Below are positions 1 through 12,219 of a stretch of DNA of 64,000 nt, piece by piece; positions within the stretch are counted from its first letter, which is position 1, and each line of letters begins with the position of its first letter. The translations under genes and the position numbers were made by a program. The notes under the pieces were generated by a model. The model did not search any database and was not told where the DNA came from. It saw only the letters and a program-made list of their open reading frames with translations. The stretch is from Zingiber officinale (taxonomy: Eukaryota; Streptophyta; Magnoliopsida; Zingiberales; Zingiberaceae): contig NC_056004.1 of assembly GCF_018446385.1 (NCBI RefSeq), forward strand, positions 33,548,492-33,612,491, written 5' to 3'.

Positions 1-1150
1 AAGAAACTTTATTATCTAATTTACTAAATTCATCAATTAAATTCTTTTTTTCCTTGTTTCACTCATTTTTTTAATTGTACAAGTGTAGTTCTAGGAACAC
101 GTTTAGCACATGGATTAAGAGATTCTTTACAAAAATCTTCAAATGTGCATTTAGATCCAAAACTAAAAAAAATATGTTCAACGGAAACAAATTTAGCTAA
201 TGATTCTCTTAATTTATTATCCGAATATAAAAATAAACCAGAATCGGTACTACCGCTAGTTGAAGAAAATCTTGATAATTATGTTTGAGAACGGTCGAAT
301 CCATATTCCGTCGGGTGCTTCGTTTCTACATGTCGTTTCAACGACCCATAGCCGCCGCCGGCTTGGAATTTGTAGGAAGCATTGCAGTGCTTACATTTTG
401 CACGTATTTCTCCAGACGAAAGAGTGACCTTCTCAAAATGTTTAGTGAAAATAGAAGACTTTAGAGGAGGAAGTTCCCGAACCTAAGAAGTAATTGCATC
501 GGTACTTCCTTGTGTTTCGGGTGTTGGATTTGGAAGATGTTCGATCTCATCATCGGTGGATTGAATGTTGGGGTCCTCCTCCCGCGGATTCATTATTTGC
601 TTTCCCTTCCGAGCTCGAGATGATGCACCTCCGCGGCCTCCTTCCATTGTAATTGAAAATTGAAAACGAAAGCGTGTAGAGATTAGAGAATACAAAAATG
701 AGATTAAGAGTAGAGAAGATGTGTGTAAAAAATAATGAAATGAGCTCTCTATTTATAGAGTTTTGATAGTAACGGACACTAAATCATAGTCATTGATCAA
801 AAAACGATCAAATGATCCTAACCGTTGAAAAAAAAATACTCAAAAAACTCTCCCAACGGCTACAAACCGCTGGTTAACCGGCGGTTCTAACGGCTATGAA
901 TCGTCGGTTAACCGGCGGTTCAAGCCGTTTTAAAAAAAAAAAAAAATTACGGCTGAACCGCCGGTTCAACCCGTCGGTTAACCGGCGGTTCGCCGATTTT
1001 ACAATCAATGAACCGGAACCGGCCCGGCAACTTGCCGGGCTGGTTCCAGTTCGACCCGACGAACCGGGTCAACGGGCAACCGGCCTGTTGACCCTGTTAC
1101 GAGCCCGGGCCGGGTCCGGGCCAGACCCGGCCTGGGGTCGGGTCTGGGTT
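1..1150 (-). mobile_element. hAT (Ac-like) transposon, 5' part, broken
   Basis: The minus strand encodes the start of an Ac-type hAT transposase. Reading begins at the ATG at 647 and runs off the window at position 1. A BED zinc finger is visible at about 310-440 (CKHCNASYKF, then H-x4-H as RHVETKHP). It is followed by the family segment with LRESLAKFVSVE and NPCAKRVPRTTL at about 60-250. At least one in-frame stop lies near 484 and another near 288, so this copy is not functional. Upstream of the ATG, 860-1010 holds several copies of ccggcggtt in both orientations, then a GC-rich stretch to about 1150, which looks like the subterminal repeat region of such elements. I could not find the terminal inverted repeat, so the outer edge is approximate. 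The rest of the element lies outside the window. Confidence 0.8.
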
Positions 1151-1261
1151 TTTAGTTTCTACCTAATAGTGCAAACAAGTTATAAGCTAAAAACATCGGG
1201 AAATCAACTAGTGCTTTTTGTAATCTTCCCAGAAAAAAGAAAGAGAGTTAGAAGAAATTAA

Positions 1262-4200
1262 GAACCGCACAGCAGTACAGATAAACTACTTTCTCACTGT
1301 TTGCTAACGAAGGACGAGTCTACTGTGCCGAGCCCATGGGCTTAGCTCAGTGGATCCATGGGCTCAGAAACGGACCCAACATTTGAAATTAAATATTAAT
1401 TTAACTACGCAAAAGGAACGAGACCTTTTTGGTAAAATGCTCCATATCCATCAACTCTCAATAATTTTCTTAAAGTTCGTCTGCAAATGCAACAACCGAT
1501 GCCTTTGCTCCACGCACCACATCCACCTTCATTACCGTGCCTCCCTCCTCAATGCATCAACATGATTCAAGATCAACCACGGGAGAAAAAGGAAACGGAG
1601 AACTGATAGGGGGAAAAAATGGGACAATGAATGAAAAGTGCTTTGAGCATGAAACATGGTAGAGCCCGCGCCGACAGCTACTGCTTCCATACTATTATAG
1701 CAGTTTCATGTTCCAGAGTAAACTTTGTTCAATGTTCCAACAGCTGCTCCCTTCACTTTGCCATCCTGATGTTGCTCATCATTTTGTGGCTAGCCCCTAC
1801 AAAGAAATCATACCTCAGCTGGAGCCATTCAAACTAATGCGAGTTATTGGATTGAGAATCTACTCACCTTTTCCTCTCTTGATGAGAAGCATCACCATTG
1901 TTTGTGCCATCTAAATGCTACTTGTAAAGATCTTTTTCTTTGTAGTCTGTTTCAGAGATTCAAAGGTCCTACACAGCATACTTTATTGGTACCATTTTCA
2001 GTGCTGCATGCAGATCATCATCGAGGGCGGTTCCTTGTGTTCAGAGTAACATCATTCTTCATCCTTCTGTTTAGCTGAATTGTTCACTCAAAATGAGTTC
2101 CAGGACCATTAAAGGAGCCAGGGCATCGGTGAGGTTTCTTTTACGTCATTGGCACTCGTCTTCTGCCTTTTAAAGGAGATACATAGGATAAGGTTATATA
2201 ATTGTAGTGGATTAAATATATGAGGCAAACCAGACATCCTACCAGAAGAGTAACATGGGACAGCATGAGACTTTAGCAGCACAGACATATACACACTTTT
2301 GGCATATCAACATTGACAATTAGAAAGAGATTTCAACTTTGAGGCACATTGGGAGTCTTTAGTTTAAAATAACTGAAAACCAAGGAGTAATGAGTTCCAT
2401 TTAGCCTCAGTCAACAAGCACATTATTGAACAACTTCATGTGGCATAGTAGATGCTTTGCATAAACTAAAGATACAAAGATGGAACACAGAGGCAAAGAC
2501 GTAAGGAAAAAACAGATACATCGTTTGTCCATCAGAAAGAACCCACAGCATTATTGAAGAAAAGCCACCAATAAAGTGAAAAATTCGTGGGTCAACAAAG
2601 CTATTATTTATTGAGTAAAGAGTTCATAAATCACCAAAGTAGGGCCATGAAAAATTATGAAAGAAAAAGGAAAGATGAGATCTTTGCTGTAATTCACGTT
2701 CGCAAGGACACTAAATAAAATTCTGACTCGAGACTTAGACTTAGTGCAACCATAGCACACAGCTAATACCACTAAAAAAAATCATAGTAAATCATAAAAA
2801 TATGTAAACTAAAGGATGCAAAAGGTAACATAGTTGTAGAGTTGTACCAGTTTGAACAAATTACCAAGATCAAGTTCATACTCTACCGAAGACCATGAAA
2901 AATATCAACCTTTGCCAATGACTATGCATTGCTCTTAGGCTTGGTCAATCGATTTGGGATGCCAAATTGCTCGCGGCTAGGAATGAGCTTTGAGAGTTTA
3001 AAGATGCAGAGGTTGAGAAGAATGATGTTGATGTTTGGCTGAAAGCATGGAGGATGTTAAAGAGGCTCAGATGGTAAGGAGGCAAGCTGCGAGATTGAAG
3101 ATGTTCTAGGTGGTCAAGAAAGTGGTTGAAGAGGAACTAACTTTGAATGTCAGTCAAAAAAAAAAAAAGTAAACAGCTAACAAATCTTATTGTCGGGTTC
3201 ATTTTGTTGATTACATGGCTAATAACCCTTTTCACCTAAACCCGTGAGAACCAAGATTCTTATTTTGGATTTTTGAGTCAATCCTTCTATCTGGTTCACA
3301 CTTACCTGATTCACCGGACATCTATCTCCTCCCTAGTCCACTAGGTATTCACCTTCGAGATCAACTCCTGAAGGTGGAGAATTATGCCCCACGTTTTCAG
3401 ATAGCCAGTGGCGAAGTTGCTCATTTAGGCAGTTGTTCCTTCCCAACATCAATAGGCTAAGTAGCATCTATGTTACTCGGACGGGTACAAATATCTAACA
3501 TGGCTGCAGATCAAGAGAAATATTGAGTGTGCACTCAAAGTGTTGGTGTCTAAATATTTTCAGTACCCGACATAGGTATGGAAGGAGTAGATGAAGTGTA
3601 AATGCAGTAGACAATGAGACATCAAGGTTGTTTCTCTTGCAAGTTAACCATGTCACCACTGCATCATTTGGTTGAACGATGCCTCATGAAGGGCTCTTTT
3701 CCATTCATTTGAACAATGCCTTGGGAAGGGTTCATGACAGGCAATGCATCAAGCAAAGAACCTAACTCATCATATAATCACAGAATGCCACAATTAAAGC
3801 CTCTACCTTGTTGCAGGATGATTAATGCTTTCAGTAGAGCAGCTTGATTCACATTAGGTCGAGGGTACAATTCTTTCATATTTCTAAAGATCTTCATCTC
3901 CTTATAAATTAAAAAACCTGACGTGTTTAAGTATCTACAATCAATATTGTGAGTCTAAATTCTAATAGAAGTATAACAACTTCTCTTCAACAAAGTTATT
4001 GAGCTCACATTGCCATACTTTGTTAATGAAATGCTCCATTTTTGTGGCAACGCCACCTTCAAGAATTGAGGGAGTTACTTAAGCGGTGACCCTGAGAGAT
4101 CTTGATGTCGATAACTTACAGTTGATCCTAGTTTCCTATGGCTGCAAAGGGATAGGAGAGAAGATCTCTAGGCCACTGCCCTCTCTTGAAAACTACCCTG

Positions 4201-4840
4201 AATTTCCTTCCCTTATCATTTTAGGTAAGGACAATTTTTTAATTTTCCATGTCGATTGAGAATAGAAATATAATACATATTTGACAAATAGCAACATTTA
4301 AAGTCCTGGTGTGGAACAAATTTTGGTCCTGACCCCAGATAATCCCATGTTGATCTGTTGGATTATTGCATAGTGCTTCCAATGTCATATATAGATACAA
4401 AGTTCTCTGCTCAAGATAACCATGTAACCTATGGAACAAGATAATTAATTTGTGAAAACTAAAAGTGTATTCTTTTATATGGCTTAGTCTTCCTCCTCTC
4501 CCCTTAAATGATCTTCTATGGGTTGAGCACACAAACCATTGAGAGGGAAGAGGGTGCCTAATCCTGATACAGATGCAAAATCTTAAACAACATCTCACAA
4601 AGAGTTACAGGGCTTAGATCTATCACATCATGATGAGATGGCTTACCCTGATATAATCTAGACTTTGAATTCAATTTTATCTTAACCCTAATCTTAATTA
4701 GAAAACTAAAATTAATTAAAAACCAATGGTAGATGTAGTAGATTTCAACATCACCAAAGCTCAAGCCATTGAGGGAATGGTATATATTGCAGATCAGTTT
4801 TTAGCTTTTCCCTTCCTCTCCTCAAGCTAAACCAGAGCCA
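1262..4840. other. No gene recognised; intergenic and decayed repeat DNA
   Basis: I see no convincing coding gene here. Short open frames on both strands do not resemble known proteins and lack supporting splice sites. A stretch at about 3030-3160 (+) reads EDVKEAQMVRRQAARLKMF and could be a fragment of a host protein, but I do not recognise it. The part nearest 4840 probably belongs to the decayed gypsy relic that follows. Confidence 0.4.
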
Positions 4841-6318
4841 CTGCTTCAGGGCTACCTTAAATGTGGCTTTGCCCTTATCTCTTTCTTCTAGGTGCCTTAG
4901 AGTGGTGAAATGCTGAGATAATCCTTGAACTCTTGAAACGCTTTGTCACATTTTTGTTCCCATAAGAAAGTCCTTCACTCCTTTGTCTTTCTACTTTCAG
5001 ATTTAAAAAACAACATGCTACAATTGATTGATTGGACAAGGAATTATGATTTCTATATGCCCTGTCAACTTCTAGAATCCTCATATATGGTGATTAGGGT
5101 TGTCATGTCAAGGAAGATTACGATATTGTGTGGTTATCCTCCATTACCTTGTGGTTGATCATGAAACGGATAGACTTCCTAATCTGACATTGAACATACA
5201 CTTCTCTAGATTGAGGCATAGATTGTTATGCCTCATGATCTGGAAGGTGACTGGAGGCATATGACATAGTCCGATGGCCTTACTTTTGTAAATCTCTGTT
5301 TCCTTTCTGATTAGTAGCTTGAACAACTAGTTCACCATTCTAGTATTTCTTTGAGTCAAGGCAGCAGCTAGGTGTCCTAGTTTCCCTTGCCTTTGGTAGT
5401 AGACTCCTTGCCTAGCTAAGAGTATGAAAATCAAGATATTTTGGGGGTAAACTGGATATCACTTCCTTCTCCTCCTATCTATTCCATGATTATGTGTTAG
5501 ATTGTTTGGTCTGGCATACCTTCTCCCTTGAGGATGTAGGTCCAGTGTAGCAGCAAAGAGGACACCAAGTTCAATGCTGGGCATCATGTAAGTTTTATCA
5601 ATGAACCAAGTAGTTCCATACAATTCATTAGGAGACACCTTTTTTTTCTTTAATCAAAGAGGACCCTTGCTTCTTTAGCAATGGCCAATGGAGTGTCTTT
5701 GCAACTCTATGTACCATTTTAGAGGACCACGTTTCAGTTAGTTTGGCATTCAAAAATAAGGAGGCATATCTTTGGCCACTACCTCCTCAACAAAAGGAGA
5801 GTGCTTAGTCATGAACTCCTTTCTTTACCTTCTCCTTTGTCAATCATAATAATCTTCATAAAAGTTGTCACCTTCCCATTTCCCTTCCTCTTAGAGCATC
5901 CGCATTGGATGATTAATACCACGTTATAACGTGGATGGGAATGTTAAAATCAATGCACGAAGTGTTATAACATGCATGGCCTCAAAAAAACATTGAAGGC
6001 GTTCATTGTTTTTTTTGCACTTTTTTATTCATGGTCCATACGTGGGGGTGGGCCAAGCTGGCCCACCCCCACATGGGTCAAAAACTTTTTTTTTTTAATA
6101 TATATCTTTTTTTATTTAAAAATTAAAAAAATAGAAATTAAAAAATCTTTCAAATGGATAGTTTTTAATCTTTCGACAGATAGTTTTAATTTTTCAACGG
6201 CTTTTTTAACAGATAGCTTAAACAAAATCAAAATTAAAATCTATAAATACTCATCATCCTATTTCAATCTTTCAAACACTTAAATCCTTCTAAAAATCTT
6301 CTCCTATTTTCCTCCAAA

Positions 6319-7164
6319 ATGGATGAAAATAATCGAGGATTTTTTAGAAATTTTGTGAACCCCCATTTGCCGGAAGAAAATTCTTCTTCTCAAAATTCAC
6401 AAATTCTACCAAATTATTCATATTTTCTATATCCACCAAATTATCCATATAATCCATACCCACCAAATCCATATGATCCATATCTACCAAATTATCCATA
6501 TAATCCATATCCACAAAATTATCCATCTATTCCACATGCAATTGGTATGTCTTTAACATCAACTGTTTACTCCGACTTTTGTTCCATAGACTCAATTATC
6601 TGACCGTGAATCCCCAATTGAACTTGCAAATTTAGATAAGGCATATTCTGACGTTGCGGGTAGCAGATAGAGGTCCACTTGGAGTAAGGTTCAAGACGAG
6701 ATTTTAGCGAGATCGTTTGTTACTATCAGTGATGATCCAATCATCGGCAATGATCAGAAGGTGGATGCTTTCTGGGGATGTATTGCAAGCTACTACAATG
6801 AGAATCGTCCTCCAGGTACACCCAATAGAATTACTATTGTCATACAATCGCATTGACATAATATCATACAAAAAAGGTATATCGCTTCAACACAAATTAT
6901 AATAGTATTTATAGTGTGTATTGTAGCAGCCACAGTTATAAGAACATATTACGGCTTGCGTATGAAAAACATCGCAAGGAAAATAATGACATTGCATTTA
7001 ATCTCGAGCGTGTATGGAGAATCGTAAAAACTCATTCAATGTTTACTCCACAGTCCGTTGATCACCTTGTTCGCACGAAGAAGGCAATGACCTCGAAGTC
7101 GAGGGCAAGCAACACCTCATCTAACCAAGATGTGAGTCTACATGTAGACCTAAATGAACAATAA
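6319..7164 (+). pseudogene. Harbinger ORF1 (Myb/SANT-like DNA-binding protein), broken
   Basis: ORF1 of plant PIF/Harbinger elements makes a Myb/SANT-type protein that helps the transposase reach the DNA ends. Here the frame starts at 6319 with an Asn/Pro/Tyr-rich leader (repeats of NYPYNPYPPN, about residues 30-75), closed by a stop at 6601. The trihelix/Myb-like segment resumes at about 6670 (RSTWSKVQDEILARSF, then DAFWGCIASYYNENRPPGTP), breaks again near 6855, and its C-terminal part (residues ending LHVDLNEQ) is open at 6916-7164. At least three breaks are visible, so it is a pseudogene. It pairs with the transposase downstream in the same element. Confidence 0.8.
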
Positions 7165-7959
7165 ATTCGTCCAGTCAGAAGACAGCAAAAAGAAAGGGAA
7201 AAGATAAAATGAAATCAGACATTGAAGGTATGACAATAAATTTGGATAATATGTTTACAAAGTTTACTCAGTATACAAGCATAAAAATGACTAAAGTTGA
7301 AATAAAAAAAATAACTCAAAGTTGAGGAAATCAAAGCAAACGCTGCCAAGATGAAAGCAAAAGTTGCCTTAGCTAAAGTTCAACTAAAGGAATACACAAT
7401 CTTTTTCGAAGGGCACTTTGCAAATGACAGAGGAACAATTTATCATCCATGAACATCTATGTCAAGAGATTTGGAGGAGATGGAATATATAATTTTCATT
7501 TATTATAATGTTCAATTATTGTACTTTTCAATTAATGTAATTTCTGATTATTGTACTTTTCAAATAATCTAATTTTCGATTATTGCAATTTTCAATTAAT
7601 CAAATATTTTATTCAAAAAGAAGAAATAAATAAATTGGGTGGCCCACCCAAACAAGTATCAGTTGGAATATATTTTCAATTAATCAATTAATGAGAATCG
7701 TTCTATTATAGCCGTTGGAATATATGTATAATTAATGTACAATTCGATTACTAGAACGTAGCCATTGAAACCAGAAAAAAATAAATAGACACCTTATACT
7801 CTACAATTCTTCGTTCTAAATGACTTGAATTAGCTTCCTCCAAAATATCTCAATATTCAAGTCGCACCAGCTTTGACTTGACAAGTGAAAACAAAGTCTA
7901 AGTTGAAATTGTTGATGAAGGTTATGATCTAAGGAATGAGCTAATGTCATTGATACTTC

Positions 7960-9124
7960 AACAAAGCCGACAAATAGTTGAAGCATATCAAAGTAATAAT
8001 GAGATGCGATGAAGAAGGTTCATCTAAAGAAATCGTGAAGCCGGGCATGCGAGGTTTTTCAGTGATTATTTCTCGACAAACCCGATGTATCCATATCAAA
8101 TATTTCGAAGATGATTTCGCATGCGAATAGATTTATTTTATCGCATAGTTAATGCACTTGAGAGTCATTCTTTGTATTTTCAGTAGAGGGACGATATTGC
8201 GAGAAGAAAAGGCTTGTCACCACTACAAAAATGTAAGGCTGCGATTCACCAATTGTCTTATAGAGTCCTAGTCGACCATCTTGATGGGTACCTATGCATG
8301 GAAGAATCAACCGTCATCGAGTGCCTTTTCAAGTTCTGCAGTTATGTTGTTGAACTATTTGGTAATCGATGCTTGAGAAGGTTAAATGCTGAGGATGTTC
8401 AACGTCTTCTTCAAATGCATGATGAGAGGCACGACTTCCCTGGAATGTTGGGTAGCCTTGATTGCATGCATTGGGAATGGAAAAATTGTCCAATTGCTTG
8501 GAAAAGCCAGTTTATAAGAGATCATGGATCACCAACAATCGTGCTTGAAGCGATCACGTCTCAAGAATTGTGGATATGACATGTATTCTTTGCTGACACA
8601 GGTTCACGTAATGATATTAATGTGTTGTACGAATTTGCCATATTCAATAACATCTTGCAAGGAAATCCCCCGAAGATTAATTTCACGGTTAACGAGACTC
8701 AATATATAAAGGGGTATTATCTAACAGATGGAATATATCCGGAATGAGCTACTTTCGTGAAAACTTTTCTTTGCCCGGATGATCCCAAGAGGAGGTTATT
8801 TAAGGAAAGGCAAAAGACGGTAAGAAAAGATGTTGAACGAGCATTTGGGATGCTCCAAACTCGATGGGTAATTGTTAGAGGTTCAGCTCATTATTGGTAC
8901 AAAAAGTTAAAACATATTATGTTAGCATGCATTATTTTGCACAACATGATTGTTGAAGATGAGGAGGTCAAGTGACAACTTGGTACAACGATGAAGGTGA
9001 TGAACCCGCACAACCTGTCCAAGGTTTAAATCAAGGATTTTATGATTATCTTCGGACAAATTCCGAACTGCGTGACAATTATGTGCATCACCAACTTAGT
9101 GCAGACTTAGTTGAACATATTTAG
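7960..9124 (+). pseudogene. Harbinger DDE transposase (HARBI1-like), broken
   Basis: The segment 8214-8579 reads as the core of a plant PIF/Harbinger nuclease: the entry motif LSPLQKCKAAIHQLSY, then GMLGSLDCMHWEWKNCP, which holds the first catalytic Asp. After a stop near 8577, the second Asp lies in SRNDINVL (about 8595-8620). The third acidic residue lies in VERAFGMLQTRW in the frame 8757-8975, which ends with ACIILHNMIVEDEE. The catalytic DDE layout is therefore recognisable, but stops near 8577 and 8746 and upstream of 8214 make it non-functional. The N-terminal part with FSDYFSTNPMYPYQIFRR is at about 8060-8120. Confidence 0.85.
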
Positions 9125-9885
9125 TCACAATACAACAACAATCCTTGAGTGTTGTATTTTAATTTTATGCAAGTGTAATTTTTTTTATATGTTGTACTCC
9201 TTCATTTTAAAATTATAATAATATTTTAATTTTAAATAAATATATTAATATTATTATTTATTTTAATTTTAAATAAATATATTTTAATTTTATGTAAAAA
9301 TATATTTAAAAATAATATTATTATTTATTTTAAATAATAATCACTTAAATTGTGTAAATATAATTGAAATTGTATTTATTTAATGTATAATAAAAATAAA
9401 GATAAATGAATGGACAGCGGGACCCACAAATAATGAATGTTAATGTTAAAATAAAAATGAGAGAATGAAGATGTTAATATAATGTGCATGTGGCATGTGG
9501 GTCCCACTTTTTTTGATTAGGCGGTGGGTGTTATAACACCCACTAATGTGGATGCCCTTAGAGTCATTAGGATCTTTTTGCATGTGCCTCGAAGCAAGGA
9601 GTAGGACTAATCCCTAGATGTGGGGTGGTAATCACAAGGCCACAAGTGTCATTGTGGCTTCATTAGGTTGAATTAGGAGATCATGAAAATTGGAGTGAAC
9701 ATCCAAATTGCATCTAGGGCACCAGTTGCTTCAAAAAAAACCAAAGAGGACCTGAACTTGCTTGTAAAGTCTATAAACACATCTATAGTAACGAGTACTA
9801 GACAGAGCCAATGATAAAATCTATGAACCTAACTGGAATAATTGTTATTGTATGCATACAATTGATAATGTCCTAAAACCACCAC

Positions 9886-10063
9886 CTAGAGCTTGGTGTG
9901 GTGGTAAGAGGAAGGGTGCATTTCTCAAGTAATAAGAGTTCAATTCTCACGCTGGGCACGCCTATGACGATTGAACTACTAGTGAAGCTAGGATGTCACG
10001 TCAGGAGCCACTGTGCTTCTTGGATTTACTTAGTGGGTGGAATATGGAGCCGAACCGTCTACC
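9886..10063 (+). repeat. tRNA-derived SINE-like unit
   Basis: A short non-coding segment shows a possible RNA polymerase III split promoter. An A-box-like stretch tggtggtaagagg is at about 9897-9909, and a B-box-like gttcaattctc is at about 9948-9958, followed by ctgggcacgcc. The spacing fits a tRNA-derived SINE head. There is no clear poly(A) tail because a MITE begins right after it at 10064. It could also be a decayed tRNA pseudogene. Confidence 0.45.
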
Positions 10064-10497
10064 TTAGGGCTGAGTATTCGATCAAAATCAAACTGACCAA
10101 ACCAAATAGACCCAAACCAAACAAACCGAAATTTTTTCAAACCAACCGAACCAACCGAATTTCCCTACAAAACAGAATCAACCAAATCGAAAAAATATCG
10201 ATTAATTCGGTTTTCGACCGAATTAACTAAAATTTTAAAACCTTATTCAGTTTTAACTAAAAAAATTAAGACTTTATTTAATTAATTATATTTTTAAATA
10301 ACAAATAACTAAATTAATATTCTTATTAGGTTTAACCGAATTATAAAATTTAAAATTGAAACCGAACCGAATTAACTGAAAACCGAATCGAATTTTTTTA
10401 AAAAAAATTAAAAACCGAATTAACCAAACCAAATTTCTAAAAATCGATCAGCTCAGTCTGGTTAATTTGGTTTTACCGAATTTTTACTCATCCCTAA
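10064..10497. mobile_element. hAT-type MITE rich in aaccgaa repeats
   Basis: A 434-bp non-coding element with terminal inverted repeats ttagggctgagtattcg (left) and, in reverse complement, ttagggatgagtaaaaattc (right). The interior is full of short degenerate repeats of the form aaccgaa/ttcggtt on both strands, so much of it can fold back on itself. The flanks show only an approximate 8-bp duplication around tctacc/tctactcc. A microsatellite (ata)n follows at 10532-10563. Confidence 0.65.
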
Positions 10498-10531
10498 TCT
10501 ACTCCAGGATTAATCAGATTGTAAGATCTGG

Positions 10532-10563
<32 letters not shown>

Positions 10564-10564
10564 G

Positions 10565-11960
10565 CCCTAAAATCTAAAAATTAGTAAGGACCGTAACCTC
10601 TAACTAATTGATTATGCTTAGGAGTTTACTTCTCTTGATTCATTTCTCTATCTCAAAGAAACCCTCCATTAACACTAGAAGGTAGGAATGAGTTTCAAAG
10701 GGTCAACATTTGACGACGTGGAGGAGCTCCAATCTGATTCAAATCGGCCTTTTAGTGGTCGTAGATCTTTTTGTTCAGCTACCCTTGATTTGCCATCAAA
10801 TCAAAACAGGAGGAAAGAAGGTACTACGAATTAGCTTAAGGGGATCACACTCTGGTTTAAATTAGCTCCTTATTTTATCATGTTAGAAGCAAGCTTATTA
10901 ACCGAGCTTGATTAATGAGTATACCTATGCCCCTGACCCTGAATGAGGGGAATATTACAATATAGAGAAAGGATAGGCGTGCAGTATGACAGGTTGTGTG
11001 GCTAGATTGATGCTTATTGAGCATGTGCATGCTTTAAATGTTTGTTCCACTAGCTAAAAGAGTAAATTCTGCTGCTTAAAAGAATAACAAAATGTAAAAC
11101 GGTAATTCTTGTTGGTCAGAATCTGGCCAACTAGAATTTTGTATGCTCCAATTAGAATGCATGCATGTACATACACGTAATTAATGTACACAGATGATAT
11201 TACCAAAATATCCATGTGTACACTTGCATGTATTGATTCTAGCTGGTCAGATTCTGGCCATTTAGCATTACCCAATGTAAAATTGAATAGTAAAAATTCC
11301 TAGTACCAACCAGAATAAAGGTATATATGAAGCATTAAATATCATCCTAAGTTAGGTTCAAATGCGCAGAAAATCACAAGATTACGCTTGAAAACAGATC
11401 ATTTTTAAGCAGGACATAATTTTGGAAGTCTAATTAAATCCGATATGTAATTATACACAAAAAGCATTATATTTGCCCATGTAGAAAATCGCATGCAAAA
11501 ATTGTAATCTGCAAACTAAATTGATAAGATTTTAACAAGATAAAACTTCATTGGACAAAAAGAAAGAAAGAAAGCAAGCTCTTTTGTTGTTAATTCCAAC
11601 AATGGAAAAATGAAATGAAAGGCAACGATGAGAACAGCACTTGTTAGATGTTACCCCCAACCAGAACCAGCTACCCAACCAGATGAGATCGTGGGAACAT
11701 TAAAACTCTGGTCAACTCCAAGATCCAGCAGCTCTGTTCTCTCTACAATGAAAGCAGGACCCTTTGCCGACCTAATATAACAACGAACAGAGGTAAGTAA
11801 CTACTGCTTTCTAACATTACTTTCTGTAAAAATTGACCAACCAGATCAGCAAGAAGATGTTGAAGAGAAGGAAATGGTTGAGAGGTTTACCTTAGTTTAC
11901 GAATTGGGATGGAAGTCTCTGCCCTGTGCAAAACCCTAGCAGGAAGGCCTGCAAGGTACA
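10565..11960. other. Upstream region of the CYP90A gene, no gene seen
   Basis: AT-rich sequence with no recognisable coding gene or transposon ends. It presumably contains distal promoter sequence for the P450 gene that starts at 12220. Short open frames here have no family resemblance. Confidence 0.4.
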
Positions 11961-12034
11961 AAATTATTTATGATAGATAGGTTACAAAATCGAAAATGGG
12001 GCCAGCACAAAAAGGTAGACCACGCTCGTCCCCC

Positions 12035-12040
12035 CGTGCG
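12035..12040 (+). promoter_or_regulatory. BRRE-like BZR1 site (CGTGCG) upstream of CYP90A
   Basis: The hexamer cgtgcg lies about 180 bp before the start codon of the CPD-type P450. CGTG(C/T)G is the brassinosteroid response element bound by BZR1, which represses CPD in Arabidopsis as feedback. The motif is short and can occur by chance, so its relevance rests only on its position and the identity of the gene. Confidence 0.4.
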
Positions 12041-12219
12041 ATCCCTTTACTACAGCATAACTGATCCCATCTCTCTCACTATACTTAGTACTTCTCTGTC
12101 CGTCACAATTTATGCTCCACAAGTTGAGTTCCTCTTCGTTGCCTACCTTTCGTCTTCCAGTCTCTAAATCAAAAATCCAGCCTTTTGATTCCGGAGCTCG
12201 GTTCGGGATCTGAAGAATT

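Larger units (their letters stand above)
5894..9557 (+). mobile_element. PIF/Harbinger DNA transposon, full-length, decayed
   Basis: A 3664-bp element flanked by the 3-bp target duplication TTA (5891-5893 and 9558-9560), typical of PIF/Harbinger. The imperfect terminal inverted repeats begin gagcatccgcattgg on the left and, in reverse complement, gggcatccacattag on the right. It carries both family genes on the plus strand: the Myb/SANT-like ORF1 at 6319-7164 and the DDE transposase at about 7960-9124. Each reading frame has stops or frame changes, so this copy cannot make its own proteins. Each ORF has its own AT-rich upstream region containing a similar ggtggcccaccc-type segment (6050-6078 and 7640-7655), consistent with separate promoters. 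Confidence 0.9.
4850..9885 (-). mobile_element. Ancient Ty3/gypsy relic, split by a Harbinger
   Basis: The minus strand at about 4890-5290 carries recognisable pieces of a Ty3/gypsy polymerase. The reverse transcriptase stretch with LNLEKCMF is at about 5160-5230, a weak LTG tether-like segment is near 5060, and the reverse transcriptase/RNase H connector with CDKAFQEFKDYLS is at about 4900-4970. Their order matches the family. The element is heavily decayed, with many breaks and no identifiable LTRs, so it is old. The sequence between 5290 and 5893, and 9561-9885, is interrupted by the Harbinger at 5894-9557 and probably belongs to the same relic, but I could not assign domains there with confidence. 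Confidence 0.55.

Noticed and set aside
896-1261. 121-residue plus-strand open frame
   Set aside because: It is formed by the GC-rich subterminal repeats of the hAT element and has no protein-like composition.
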